DNA of 64,000 bases from the NCBI GenBank assembly GCA_041648175.1, contig JBAZPO010000005.1, forward strand, positions 124,001 to 188,000, in the 5' to 3' direction. Shown here one piece after another: positions 1 through 8,393 of the stretch (within the stretch, counting starts at the first letter, position 1; every line of letters starts with the position of its first letter). A program made the translations under genes and the position numbers. The notes under the pieces are model-generated. The model had not been told where the DNA came from and made no database searches. It was given only the letters and a program-made list of their open reading frames with translations. Source of the stretch: Desulfobaccales bacterium (GTDB lineage: Bacteria; Desulfobacterota; Desulfobaccia; Desulfobaccales; 0-14-0-80-60-11).

Positions 1-1635
1 CTCCAGGAAAAATTGCAGATCTATCTGCAAGAGAAAGACCTAACCCTGGGCTTGGCCGCCATCCGGGGTGAACAGATTCTCATCCTGCCGCATGCCCATA
101 ACCAGGCGGAAACGACGACCTGTGTTCTGCAGAATGCGACGCACTACCAACGAAGTGAATTTAAAGGATCAATTTTTTCCCAGGCGATGGATCAGGGCGA
201 GCCGCTGGTCGTTGAAGACCTGCACTATTACCCTAAGAGCACGATCCTGGAAGAGCGCATGCTCGAGCATGGGTACCGGAGTATATATGTCGCTCCCCTG
301 CTCTACCAGGACAGGCTCCTGGGAACTTTGGCGCTCAAATCAACCCGCGCCGGAGCGCTGAACGCCTTGAACACGGCCAACCTGCTCCCGGTGCTGCCGT
401 TGTTTGCCGTGGCTTTGAATCGCAGCCTGGAGCAACTGAATCAAAAAATTCAGGCTGTCATCAAAGAGGAGTTCACCGCGATCCACCCCTCGGTGGAATG
501 GCGCTTTCAGCAGGCAGCCCTGCACTATATCCAGCATAAGGACGAAGGGGTTGCAGCCCTGGAACCCATTGCGTTCCATCAAGTCTATCCCCTTTTCGGC
601 GTTTCGGATATCCGGATGTCCAGCGACCATCGCAACGGCGCAATCCAGGCCGATCTCATCGAACACTTCCGTCTGACCAGAGAAATCCTGCAGCTCGCCT
701 ATGACCACCGGCCTTTGCCGATTCTGGCGGCGTTCAGCCATCGCATCGACAAGCAGATCAAAAGGTTGAACATTGGCCTGAATGCGGGTGATGAGACCAC
801 CAAACCACTTTTCATCCAGCAGGTGATGGAACCCATTTTTGACCAATTGGCAAACTTCGGCGCCCCGGTTGCCGAGAGGATAGCCTCCTACCGGGCCGCT
901 TTGGATCCCGAGATGAAGACCATCTACCGGAGCAGGCGAGACTTTGAGGACAGTCTCAAGCTCATTAATGAAACTATTGCAGCGTATCTTGATCAGGAGG
1001 AAGCCAAGGCGCAGGAATATTTCCCCCACTATTTTGAAAAACTCAAGACCGACGGGGTGGAACACACCATATATATCGGTGCGAGCATGGCAGAGAGCGG
1101 GAATTTCAATCCCATGTACCTGAAAAATCTGCGCCTGTGGCAACTCATGGTTATGTGTGAGGTAGTGCGGCGTACCGAGGAGATTAAAAGCAGTCTGTCG
1201 GTACCTTTAGAAACCACGCACCTCATTCTGGTCCAGGATTCGCCGCTCTCGATCTTTTTTAGCCCGGATGAGCGGCACTTCGAAGTGGCAGGGGCTTACG
1301 ATATCCGCCATGAGATCATCAAAAAACGCATTGACAAGGCGGTAATCAAAGGCGCCTCCGAGCGGCTTACGCAACCGGGGAAAATTGCCATTGTGTACTC
1401 TCAAAAACAAGAGGGCACGGAATACCTTGAATATATTGATTACCTCCAGGCTGCCGGCTATCTGAAGGCTGAGACGGAGGATGTGGAGTTGGAGGACTTA
1501 CAAGGGGCCCAGGGATTGAAGGCCCTGCGGGTCACGGTGGACCCACGCGCCTCGCGTGCGCAACAGCAGCCTCTTCCGGAAATCGTCACCACCGCCGTAA
1601 AGGCGCTGCCCAAGCGAGCCAACGTATCTTCCTGA
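1..1635 (+). CDS. GAF-domain protein, 5' end outside window
   Basis: The reading frame is open from base 1, so the N-terminus lies upstream of the window; a TTG at 13 is only the first possible start inside it. The first ~140 visible residues fit a GAF sensory fold (GSIFSQAMDQGEPLVVEDL, then YVAPLLYQDRLLGTLALKS). The following ~400 residues are mostly helical with no catalytic motif that I recognise. It has no membrane segment, so it is probably cytoplasmic. It ends 120 bp before a convergent gene. Ligand and output are unknown. The GAF assignment is from pattern only. Confidence 0.7.
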   Translation, partial: LQEKLQIYLQEKDLTLGLAAIRGEQILILPHAHNQAETTTCVLQNATHYQRSEFKGSIFSQAMDQGEPLVVEDLHYYPKSTILEERMLEHGYRSIYVAPLLYQDRLLGTLALKSTRAGALNALNTANLLPVLPLFAVALNRSLEQLNQKIQAVIKEEFTAIHPSVEWRFQQAALHYIQHKDEGVAALEPIAFHQVYPLFGVSDIRMSSDHRNGAIQADLIEHFRLTREILQLAYDHRPLPILAAFSHRIDKQIKRLNIGLNAGDETTKPLFIQQVMEPIFDQLANFGAPVAERIASYRAALDPEMKTIYRSRRDFEDSLKLINETIAAYLDQEEAKAQEYFPHYFEKLKTDGVEHTIYIGASMAESGNFNPMYLKNLRLWQLMVMCEVVRRTEEIKSSLSVPLETTHLILVQDSPLSIFFSPDERHFEVAGAYDIRHEIIKKRIDKAVIKGASERLTQPGKIAIVYSQKQEGTEYLEYIDYLQAAGYLKAETEDVELEDLQGAQGLKALRVTVDPRASRAQQQPLPEIVTTAVKALPKRANVSS

Positions 1636-1680
1636 AAAGCTTGCACCAGGCCCCCAAAATTGTGCCCGCCAACAGCAGGC

Positions 1681-1705
1681 GGTGGGGGCAATGACCACCC
1701 CCACC
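1681..1705. terminator. hairpin between convergent genes
   Basis: An 8-bp perfect stem (GGTGGGGG / CCCCCACC) with a 9-base loop lies between the GAF gene and the convergent small periplasmic gene. Neither strand has a T-run after it, so it is only a possible bidirectional terminator. Confidence 0.3.
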
Positions 1706-1756
1706 CAGAGCATAGCCGCTATCCCCAGGCTCAACCGGGGCTTGCATCGACAACGA

Positions 1757-2218
1757 TCAGCGTTTCCGCCATGCCTCCCAGTTGGGGCGGCCCTGGGAAT
1801 CCCGCAAGTGCAGAACATAATCCGCTTTGGTGAGTTCATAAGCGATCGCCTGCAGCTTCCCGTCTTTTGCCTTTTCGCACATCCCCTTGACCCGCACTTC
1901 GTCTCCGGGGGTGAGCGCGAACTCCTGGCGCTCCAAATACCAGACCGGGCCCAAACTCACATGCACCTGTCCCTGGGTCTTGGTGTCCATGATTATGGCC
2001 ATACCGGGATACATGCCTTCTCCCAAACTCTCAGTGAGCACCTGCACCACCTTGCCGCTTTCGTCAAAGGGTTTGCAAACCGCCTTTACCGGACATAGAT
2101 AGGCCGTATACGGACAAGGCCGGAAGCCCTGGCCCCGGCCCTGGGCTGAGGCTTGCAAGGGTAGCATGGTAAGCAGGGCCGCGGCCAGGCCAATAATGGT
2201 GATATAAAGTCGAAACAT
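1757..2218 (-). CDS. small exported OB-like protein, copy 1
   Basis: A 153-residue protein with an N-terminal signal peptide ending near ASAQ. The mature part starts with a three-cysteine stretch (CPYTAYLCPVKAVCKPF), followed by a compact beta-rich region with PGM, WYLERQEF and PGDEVRVKGMC that resembles an OB fold. It lies 24 bp downstream of the barrel gene 2243-3316. A second copy at 9984-10457 has an almost identical mature part and follows a paralogous barrel gene. The repeated pairing suggests a periplasmic partner of the barrel, perhaps metal-binding through the cysteines; this is inference. I do not recognise a named family. Confidence 0.75.
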   Translation of the reverse strand: MFRLYITIIGLAAALLTMLPLQASAQGRGQGFRPCPYTAYLCPVKAVCKPFDESGKVVQVLTESLGEGMYPGMAIIMDTKTQGQVHVSLGPVWYLERQEFALTPGDEVRVKGMCEKAKDGKLQAIAYELTKADYVLHLRDSQGRPNWEAWRKR

Positions 2219-2242
2219 GATCTTTATCCTCCCGATTTGTAA

Positions 2243-3316
2243 TTAAAAAGCATAAACCATGGACAGCAACGGAGTTATATTGCCGGTGGTGTTCTTCCCT
2301 GCCAGGTCGAAGTTCACGCCCAGGGCCAGGGAGAACTTGTCCGTGGCCATGTATTCGATCCCCGGTAAGAAGGACACAAGCGCGGTGGGCTGGGCGTTGG
2401 CCTTGGACCCGATCAGCCGCCCCGCATCCCAGGTGCTGGTCAACTCCAACAGGGCCACCCATTTCTTGGTTATGGGATACTCCATCGCAAAGTTGGCGGT
2501 GATGAAATCCCGGGGATGGTTCCGCCTCTGTATGGGATTGCCTTCTTCATCCACCTCATCGGTAGTGTTATCGGTCTGGAGGGTATAATAGACGTTGCTA
2601 TAAAAAATAAACGGCTTCAGATACTTGGAGAGATTAAAGCCGGTGGTAAAGCCGTAAGTGCCCCCGCCGATGGCGTCGGTCCCCAATCGGCCAGGGTTAA
2701 GAAAGCGAAAGTGGCCGGTGGGGAACGTAGGGGTAAAGATGGCGCTCACTGTGGGTGCCGCTTGCGTCTCCTCCACCAGGCGATACTTGAAGGTCAGACT
2801 GATATCGCCCAAGCCCCCGAAAGAGGCGAAGCGTTCCCCATTCGGGCCGGGAGCATCGACATTACCGGCCCAGTTGTGAATATAAGGAATGACGGTGTAG
2901 ACTTCAAGGTTATTGATGAGGCCGTAGGTAAACTTCAGGCTCATTCCCAAGGATTGAAAATCACCTCCCGCGGAGATTCTGCGCCAGGGACTGAAGTTAT
3001 TGGTGGTAAAGCTTAAGCCCCCGGTGGGCTGAATGGCGAACTTCCCTTTTTCAATGGGGATGGCGGTATCAGTGATAATGGGGCCGAAGGTGGCCGGGCA
3101 TTCGTCCTCTTTGGCTTCCTCCTTTTTCCCTTCATCCTTCGCTCCTTCCTGGCCCTCCGGATGGAAGCCTTCACCGCGGCCTTCAAGCTCCGAGGCGGTG
3201 TTGGCACCGGCCGCCGCTGGCCCCTCTTTTTCCCCGGCGGATATATTAGCCCAACCCGGCGCCGCCCACAGGGTCATGCCAAGGCACAGCAAGACGAAAC
3301 CTGCTTTAACGTTCAT
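2243..3316 (-). CDS. outer-membrane beta-barrel (MetA-type channel), copy 1
   Basis: 357 residues. The start at 3316 is chosen because an AGGAG lies 7 bases upstream of it; the ATG at 3322 is too close and longer starts add no signal sequence. A signal peptide (LLCLGMTLWAAPGWA) is followed by a charged Glu/Lys linker containing EEAKEDECP. Then come amphipathic beta strands of the phenol-degradation MetA / 'transporter' outer-membrane type, ending in the C-terminal aromatic VYAF typical of barrels. It is paralogous to 10482-11582. In both places a small exported OB-like gene follows. The substrate is not known; proximity of the other copy to a nickel/cobalt importer suggests metal ions. Confidence 0.75.
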   Translation of the reverse strand: MNVKAGFVLLCLGMTLWAAPGWANISAGEKEGPAAAGANTASELEGRGEGFHPEGQEGAKDEGKKEEAKEDECPATFGPIITDTAIPIEKGKFAIQPTGGLSFTTNNFSPWRRISAGGDFQSLGMSLKFTYGLINNLEVYTVIPYIHNWAGNVDAPGPNGERFASFGGLGDISLTFKYRLVEETQAAPTVSAIFTPTFPTGHFRFLNPGRLGTDAIGGGTYGFTTGFNLSKYLKPFIFYSNVYYTLQTDNTTDEVDEEGNPIQRRNHPRDFITANFAMEYPITKKWVALLELTSTWDAGRLIGSKANAQPTALVSFLPGIEYMATDKFSLALGVNFDLAGKNTTGNITPLLSMVYAF

Positions 3317-3373
3317 AACCATTCTCCTTCCCCTTCTATAAAAATTTTTTAGTTCAATCGGTTCAATCAATCA

Positions 3374-3400
3374 GGCAAGACCCGCCGGCAATCTTGCCCC
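3374..3400 (-). other. hairpin upstream of barrel gene
   Basis: On the minus strand GGCAAGA pairs with TCTTGCC around a GC-rich loop, between the Cys-tail gene and the barrel gene. There is no T-run after it, so it could be a weak terminator or a leader structure. Confidence 0.3.
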
Positions 3401-3462
3401 GCTTTATGCTCCCCCTGATTCGTCGCCGGCACGAAGTCTTTGAGAAGTGGTGGTATTGAAGA

Positions 3463-3837
3463 TTACCCGGTATTGACCTGCTTTTTGGCCGTCTGGTCCG
3501 CATGAGACCGGCAAGCGCAATCCCGGCAGTTGCCGTTACATTGGCAGGCATCCTTGGAAGTTTCAGCAGTCTGGAGGATCCATTTCCCCGGCTCCGCGAG
3601 CAGGGCATGCTTTTTTGCCGCGATTAATTTCCGTAAGCCCGCTTCCAGACTGGCCAGGGTATCTTCGTCAACTTCCCCGGCTTCCTGCAGGTCCACCACC
3701 AGTACCGAAAAGGCTCGGAAGCCGATCTGCGCTGCTCCCAAAATCTGCCTAACCACGCCGTCAGTGAGGGTTCCCCGGGGCGCCAACCGCAGACGCCCAT
3801 TGGCTATCTCTACGAAGAGTTTCGAGTCAGTGGCCAT
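3463..3837 (-). CDS. unknown protein with Cys-rich tail
   Basis: 124 residues, with a GAGGTGA ribosome site before the ATG. Residues ~1-75 look like one alpha/beta domain (RLRLAPRGTLTD..., FSVLVVDLQEAGEVDEDTLASLEAGL) faintly resembling a STAS fold, but I would not claim the family. The last third has six cysteines in a dozen residues (CQCNGNCRDCAC), the density of a small metal-binding motif. It is not exported. It lies between the DUF2325 gene and barrel copy 1, all on the minus strand, so a metal-related role is plausible but unproven. Confidence 0.6.
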   Translation of the reverse strand: MATDSKLFVEIANGRLRLAPRGTLTDGVVRQILGAAQIGFRAFSVLVVDLQEAGEVDEDTLASLEAGLRKLIAAKKHALLAEPGKWILQTAETSKDACQCNGNCRDCACRSHADQTAKKQVNTG

Positions 3838-3910
3838 ATTTCACCTCAACGATCTCAGAGATCTGGTTGGAGATTTGTCGATAAATCGCCCAAAAGGGCC
3901 GTCAACTATG

Positions 3911-4000
3911 CTCATTGCCAAAAATTTTTTCTTATTCACCCCTCCCTCTCCCACAAGTGGAGAGGAAAATTAGAGGAAAAAACTTTTGGCAATCGCTATA
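3911..4000. repeat. palindromic repeat A, copy 1
   Basis: About 90 bp: TTGCCAAAAA at the left, a CCCTCTCCC...GGAGAGG palindrome in the middle, and CTTTTGGCAATCGCTATA at the right. The same arrangement recurs at 15621, 44318 and 48011. Confidence 0.8.
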
Positions 4001-4035
4001 TGCTGCTCCTCCACTGTTCAAGGAATCTTTTGAGG

Positions 4036-5220
4036 CTATGCCTCGCAAATTTCGACCCCTTCGCATGACCCTGCCGGGTGCGCCAACTCCATCAAAGTTC
4101 TGGTAAGCGCGCCCACCCCCGTGTTGAGCATCAAGACACAAGGTTTATTCAGCTTTTTGCACCACTTCTTGGCGCAGTGATAGGCCTGGTGGCTGGTGCA
4201 GCTTATGGGGCAAATCACCACCTCCGCCTGCTTTACCAGGTTCACCAGGCGCGCCTGGCCGTTGCGGCAATCTCCATCATGGCGCAAGAAAATCCCCCCG
4301 AAATCCTGTTCCACCAGGCGGCGATAATGGCTTTCCCGTCGCTCCGGACCACCAACCAGAAGGATGAGCTTGTTGCAGAACCGGCGGCATTTCTCCCCAC
4401 TGGCCAGGGGGCAGGTCTGCTCAGGGGAGCCGCTGGCCTCGTAAGGAGCATCCAGGACCGGCGCTGGACATATGCCGGGTAGTTGCCTGACGGTCTCTTG
4501 CATGAGACGCATTTCCAGTTTTTCCCGGGTCCGTTTTTCCTGGCTCAGACGTGCGGTGAGCTCCCGGTTTGCCGCTCTCAGTTGGTGGATCTCCTGACCT
4601 GTGTTCAGGGAGACGAGTTCCTGCTCCAGGTGCGCCAATTTGCGCCCCAGGTCCGCAAGTTCGGCTTCTTTGTGGGTCAGGCGCCGTTTGTACTCTTCCC
4701 GCTCTATTTTCACCGCTTCCACCTGGCCGGTTAAGCGTTTCACCCGATCTTGCAGAAGCTCGTTCGTCTGCCGCAGCTGTCCATATTCCTTCAATTCGGC
4801 TCGGGCTTCGGCTCCCTGGAGGTGGGACATCATGTGAATATCCCCGAAAACCTCATTCAAAACGTTCTTCGGGGTGTCCTCGCGGGTGGTAATAGCATAG
4901 AAGGCCCCGGCGATTTGACCCTCTTTGAGGGCTTCCTGCCAGGCCAGGTTCAACTCCAGGCCCTCGCAGGCATCTATCCGAGTGATGGTCAGACGATATT
5001 TCCGATCCAAAAATTTCTGCACATATTTAGCCACCGGAGGCAGCTTCCGGCAGGCCTCGATGATCCAGATGTGCAGTATATAGGCTGAGGTGCCTCCCAC
5101 ATACTTGAAGTGGCGAGCGATTTTCTGCGTCTCCTTGAGGGTCAGACACGTTCCCACCAGGGGGCAGAGGAAGCGGTCTATTTCGCCAAGGTTGTGACGG
5201 TTGCTTTTGAGTCCGGTCAT
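4036..5220 (-). CDS. DUF2325 protein with coiled coil
   Basis: 394 residues from the ATG at 5220, which has AGGA 9 bases upstream; the frame is open to an ATG at 5280. Three parts: an N-terminal helical domain with paired cysteines (CPLVGTC) and a conserved-looking VFGDIHMMSHLQGA; a long coiled coil (~residues 135-255, heptads rich in E/K/R/L); and a C-terminal DUF2325 domain (LILLVGGPERRESHYRRLV, ending VVICPISCTSHQAYHCAKKW). Cysteines are frequent in the last part. It is the last gene after feoA-feoA-feoB and two small genes, so it may act in iron handling or signalling. The DUF2325 domain has no known biochemical role that I can cite. Confidence 0.75.
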   Translation of the reverse strand: MTGLKSNRHNLGEIDRFLCPLVGTCLTLKETQKIARHFKYVGGTSAYILHIWIIEACRKLPPVAKYVQKFLDRKYRLTITRIDACEGLELNLAWQEALKEGQIAGAFYAITTREDTPKNVLNEVFGDIHMMSHLQGAEARAELKEYGQLRQTNELLQDRVKRLTGQVEAVKIEREEYKRRLTHKEAELADLGRKLAHLEQELVSLNTGQEIHQLRAANRELTARLSQEKRTREKLEMRLMQETVRQLPGICPAPVLDAPYEASGSPEQTCPLASGEKCRRFCNKLILLVGGPERRESHYRRLVEQDFGGIFLRHDGDCRNGQARLVNLVKQAEVVICPISCTSHQAYHCAKKWCKKLNKPCVLMLNTGVGALTRTLMELAHPAGSCEGVEICEA

Positions 5221-5287
5221 GACGGCAAATCCTGGGGTCGGGGAGCGCCTCAGGGCATCCCCCCGACCCATCAAATACATTCAGCGT

Positions 5288-5494
5288 TTAACCAAAGATA
5301 TCCATTTCCAGTTGCGGCCACTGCCTGATGGCCTCGTGCAGACGAATCTCCACATTATTCAGGTGATCCTTGAGGTCGGCCACCGTGGGGTTGTCATGCA
5401 GGCCGGGAACCTCTTGCGCCAGATGGTCCACATAATGATGAATATTTTTGAGATCATCTTCCAAGGTCACCAGATTGATGATCATTTTCACCAT
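5288..5494 (-). CDS. 68-residue unknown in feo operon
   Basis: A short, mostly helical, acidic protein rich in His and Asp (NIHHYVDHLAQEVPGLHDN). A good AAAGGAG precedes the ATG. Its start overlaps the end of the FeoB-associated gene by 7 bases and its stop lies 67 bases before the DUF2325 ATG, so it is almost certainly co-transcribed with feoB. No known domain recognised. Confidence 0.7.
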   Translation of the reverse strand: MVKMIINLVTLEDDLKNIHHYVDHLAQEVPGLHDNPTVADLKDHLNNVEIRLHEAIRQWPQLEMDIFG

Positions 5495-5649
5495 GACTTT
5501 TCTCCTTTGTCGGTCTTCTGCTGCCTACTCCCGCAGGTGTGGGCGTCACACCCCGGACAGAATCCTCGCTTTTTCCAGATGGAGCGATACAGTAGATAAA
5601 TGGCCCCGACTATGATGGCTCCGGCCCAGAACAGATCATACCAGCTCAT
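5488..5649 (-). CDS. FeoB-associated Cys-rich membrane peptide
   Basis: 53 residues: one membrane helix (LFWAGAIIVGAIYLLY) followed by a basic stop-transfer and a short tail with FCPGCDAHTCGS. This matches the FeoB-associated small Cys-rich membrane proteins that follow feoB in many anaerobes. GGGAGG lies just upstream and the ATG is one base after the feoB stop. A function in ferrous iron transport is inferred from context and family. Confidence 0.85.
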   Translation of the reverse strand: MSWYDLFWAGAIIVGAIYLLYRSIWKKRGFCPGCDAHTCGSRQQKTDKGEKSW

Positions 5650-5650
5650 A

Positions 5651-7855
5651 TCAACCTCCCAATCCCAGGAGCCTGCCGCCCTGATAGATGACCAGGGCCA
5701 CTCCCCAGGCCAGGACCATCTGGTAAGCAAAGGCGACCCCGAACCATTTCCAGGTGCCGAACTCATCGCGAAAGGCTACCGCCACTATCATACAGGGCAT
5801 GTACAGCAGCACAAAGGCCATGAAGGCATACGCGCTCAAAGGCGTAAAGGCTCCTTGAATAACTTTCTTTAAGGGTTTGGTTTCTTCTTTCTCTTCGGCA
5901 GAGAGCTTGGCCACGCCGAAGGAAGAAATGACATTTTCCCCCGCCTGCTTGGTGGCCGAAAGGAAGGAGACCCCGATTTCTTGCAGATCTTCCAGGAAGG
6001 TGGGAGGCTTCTCGTCTTCAGCCTTTTTCTCCTTGGGAAGGTAAATTTCCCCCATGGTCCCCACCACGATCTCCTTGGCGATGACGCCGGTGACGAGGGA
6101 GGAGGCCGCCTCCCAATTACCGAATCCCAAGGGTTTAAACACCGGGGCGATGACGGTCCCGGCTTGGCCCAGGTAAGAGTCTTTCTTTTGTTCCACCCCC
6201 CAGGGCAGGTTCAGGAGGAACCACACCAGGACGGACACGGCCAGGATATAGGTGCCGGCCTTGATGAGAAAGTGTTTGCCCTTCTCCCAGGTGTGGATCA
6301 TCAGGCTCTTTAGGGTGGGCATGCGGTAGGGCGGCAGCTCCATGATGAAGAGAGGATTTTCTCCCTTGAACAGAGTCTTTTTGAACAGGATGCCCACCAA
6401 CACCGCCATGACAATGCCCATGACATATAGGGACCAGATGGCCGTGCCGGCCCGGCCGGGAAAGAAGGCCCCGGCGAACAGCACGTAAACCGGCAAGCGG
6501 GCGCCGCAAGACATCAAGGGGATAAGCAGGGCGGTCAAAATCTTGTCCCGGGGATTTTCCAGGGTGCGGGTGGCGTAGACCGCGGGCACGTTGCAGCCGA
6601 ACCCCAGGAGCAAGGGAATAAAGGACTTGCCGTGCAGACCCATGGAGTGCATGGCCCGGTCCATGACAAACGCGGCCCTGGCCATATAGCCGCTGCCTTC
6701 CAGGAAAGTAATAAAAAACATCATCGCAAAGATTACGGGAATAAAGACGATGACAAAGCCGACGCCGGCCAACACGCCTTCGGTGGCCAGAGACACCGTC
6801 CAGTCCGGGGCCGCTACCAGGCCCAGCAGGGCTTCCGCCCAGCGCTTCAAAGGGCCGGTCACTAGGCCGTTCATCCAGTCGGCGTAAGGGTTCGACACAT
6901 CGAAGGTGAGTTTGAACATCACCCACATGGCGGCCAGGAAGATCGGGATACCCAGGAAGCGGTGAAGCACGATCCGGTCGATCTTCTCCGTCAACTCCCG
7001 TTTCGTCGTGGTCTTCTTTTTCAGGACCTCCCTGGTAAGCCCGGAAGCCTGGGCATAGCGGGCGTCGCCCAGCAAGCTCTCAATATCATCCCCATGGGCC
7101 TCCTTCAGGTGCTTGGCGGCCCGGGAAATGAAGCTGCCTGTTCCCAGACCAGTTTCCTCCACTATTCGTGGGTCCGACTCCAGGAGTTTCAGGGCCAGCC
7201 ACCGGGCGGGGTATCTTTCCACCAGGGCCGGGGAGTGCAGGCGGATTTCTTTGTCCACCTCAACGACCGCAGCTTCCAGGTCCTGGCCGTAGTTGAGGGG
7301 GCGAGGCGCATGAGCTTCGGGGTTGTCCCCCACCTCCAGCACCGCCTCCATGAGGGCCGTTAACCCTTCCTTCTTGGTGGCCACGGTGGGTATTACCTTG
7401 ATCCCCAAGGTCTCTTCTATGAGAGCGGGATTGATTTCCCAGCCCTTGTTCCGGGCTTCGTCATAGATGTTCAGGGCCATGACCACCGGCAGGCCCAGCT
7501 CCAGCATTTGCACCGTCAGGTAAAGGTTGCGCTCCAGATTGGTGGCGTCCACCACGTTCAGGATGACATCGGGGCGCGCCTCTACCAGGTAATCCCGGGC
7601 GATAACTTCCTCCTCGGAATAGGGGCTCAGGCTGTAGGTGCCGGGCAGATCCACCAGCCGGACGCGGCGGCCCTGGAACTCCAGGGTGGCCTCTTTTTTC
7701 TCCACGGTCACCCCGGGCCAGTTGCCCACCTGGAGCCGGGTGCCGGCCAGACCGTTGATGAGGGTGGATTTTCCGGAATTGGGGTTGCCCGCCACCGCGA
7801 CGGTGAGGACTTTGGCGGGCTCGGGGTGCGCGAGCTTGACTGCGGCCTGGCTCAT
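5651..7855 (-). CDS. feoB: ferrous iron transporter FeoB
   Basis: 734 residues, full length. An N-terminal G-protein domain carries G1 GNPNSGKST at ~23-31, G3 DLPG and a G4 NIYD in place of the common NMMD. A cytoplasmic spacer leads to a polytopic permease with the Gate repeats (GYMARAAFVMDRAMHSMGLHG, GFGCNVPAV and CGARLPVY). It imports Fe(II) across the inner membrane with GTP-dependent regulation. Its start overlaps the preceding feoA stop by four bases (ATGA). The operon probably begins at the operator-like palindrome at 8347. Confidence 0.96.
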   Translation of the reverse strand: MSQAAVKLAHPEPAKVLTVAVAGNPNSGKSTLINGLAGTRLQVGNWPGVTVEKKEATLEFQGRRVRLVDLPGTYSLSPYSEEEVIARDYLVEARPDVILNVVDATNLERNLYLTVQMLELGLPVVMALNIYDEARNKGWEINPALIEETLGIKVIPTVATKKEGLTALMEAVLEVGDNPEAHAPRPLNYGQDLEAAVVEVDKEIRLHSPALVERYPARWLALKLLESDPRIVEETGLGTGSFISRAAKHLKEAHGDDIESLLGDARYAQASGLTREVLKKKTTTKRELTEKIDRIVLHRFLGIPIFLAAMWVMFKLTFDVSNPYADWMNGLVTGPLKRWAEALLGLVAAPDWTVSLATEGVLAGVGFVIVFIPVIFAMMFFITFLEGSGYMARAAFVMDRAMHSMGLHGKSFIPLLLGFGCNVPAVYATRTLENPRDKILTALLIPLMSCGARLPVYVLFAGAFFPGRAGTAIWSLYVMGIVMAVLVGILFKKTLFKGENPLFIMELPPYRMPTLKSLMIHTWEKGKHFLIKAGTYILAVSVLVWFLLNLPWGVEQKKDSYLGQAGTVIAPVFKPLGFGNWEAASSLVTGVIAKEIVVGTMGEIYLPKEKKAEDEKPPTFLEDLQEIGVSFLSATKQAGENVISSFGVAKLSAEEKEETKPLKKVIQGAFTPLSAYAFMAFVLLYMPCMIVAVAFRDEFGTWKWFGVAFAYQMVLAWGVALVIYQGGRLLGLGG

Positions 7856-8079
7856 AGCTGCACCTCCACCCCGATGCCCGCGGCCTCGCTTTTTCGCAAG
7901 GACAGGCGGTAGTTTTTCACGATGATTTCAATGGGGTCTCCCAGGGGTGCGACTTTTTCCACCTTCACCTCCACGCCTTTGAGCACGCCCATATCCATCA
8001 AGCGACGCTTCATGGGACCGATGGCCCCGATAGTGGTGATTGTGCCCCGTTGACCGGGTCGTAACATTGCCAGATTCAT
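7852..8079 (-). CDS. feoA: FeoA, SH3-like partner of FeoB
   Basis: 75 residues with the standard FeoA pattern (LRPGQRGTITTIGAIGPMKRRLMDMGVLKG... IIVKNYRLSLRKSEA). A small cytoplasmic SH3-like protein that assists FeoB. It overlaps both the second feoA upstream and feoB downstream by four bases, indicating translational coupling. Confidence 0.93.
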   Translation of the reverse strand: MNLAMLRPGQRGTITTIGAIGPMKRRLMDMGVLKGVEVKVEKVAPLGDPIEIIVKNYRLSLRKSEAAGIGVEVQL

Positions 8080-8324
8080 TCCCCTATCCTCCTGACGCTA
8101 ACTTTCATGGCCACGCCCCGCCCTAAGGCGATGCGGGAGTCGTCCACCCGCACCAACAGGGAGCCGTGGCCGGAGTTGCTCAACATCTCCACGGTCTTGC
8201 CGCAGCGCAGGCCCATGTCTTCCAGGCGGCACATACATTTGCATCTCTGACAGCCATGGGAGCCGCCCCGAATTTCCATTACCCGGGCCCTTTCGCCCGA
8301 CCCCAAAAGTCCTAACGGCATCAT
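8076..8324 (-). CDS. feoA: second FeoA with Cys insert
   Basis: 82 residues, first gene of the feo operon, with GGAGG seven bases before the ATG at 8324. The FeoA core is present (MPLGLLGSGERARVMEI, LEDMGLRCGKTVEML) and has an inserted GCQRCKCMCR, four cysteines before the conserved LEDMGL. Tandem feoA genes are common in this group; the Cys motif could bind a metal or an iron-sulfur cluster and act as a sensor (inference). Confidence 0.9.
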   Translation of the reverse strand: MMPLGLLGSGERARVMEIRGGSHGCQRCKCMCRLEDMGLRCGKTVEMLSNSGHGSLLVRVDDSRIALGRGVAMKVSVRRIGE

Positions 8325-8346
8325 TAATCTACCTCCAAATTATTGA

Positions 8347-8367
8347 GATTGAGACTTTGTCTCAATC
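8347..8367. promoter_or_regulatory. candidate Fur operator of feo operon
   Basis: A perfect 9-bp inverted repeat, GATTGAGAC-TTT-GTCTCAATC, in the 69-bp gap between fur and feoA, 22 bp upstream of the feoA ATG. A related palindrome lies at the fur start. Fur binding is inferred from position and from the shared sequence. Confidence 0.65.
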
Positions 8368-8393
8368 ATATGGCAAAAAAAAGGGGGCACACC

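Noticed and set aside
340..1143. 267-residue open frame antisense to the GAF gene
   Set aside because: It mirrors the real gene, has no ribosome site and no family-like composition.
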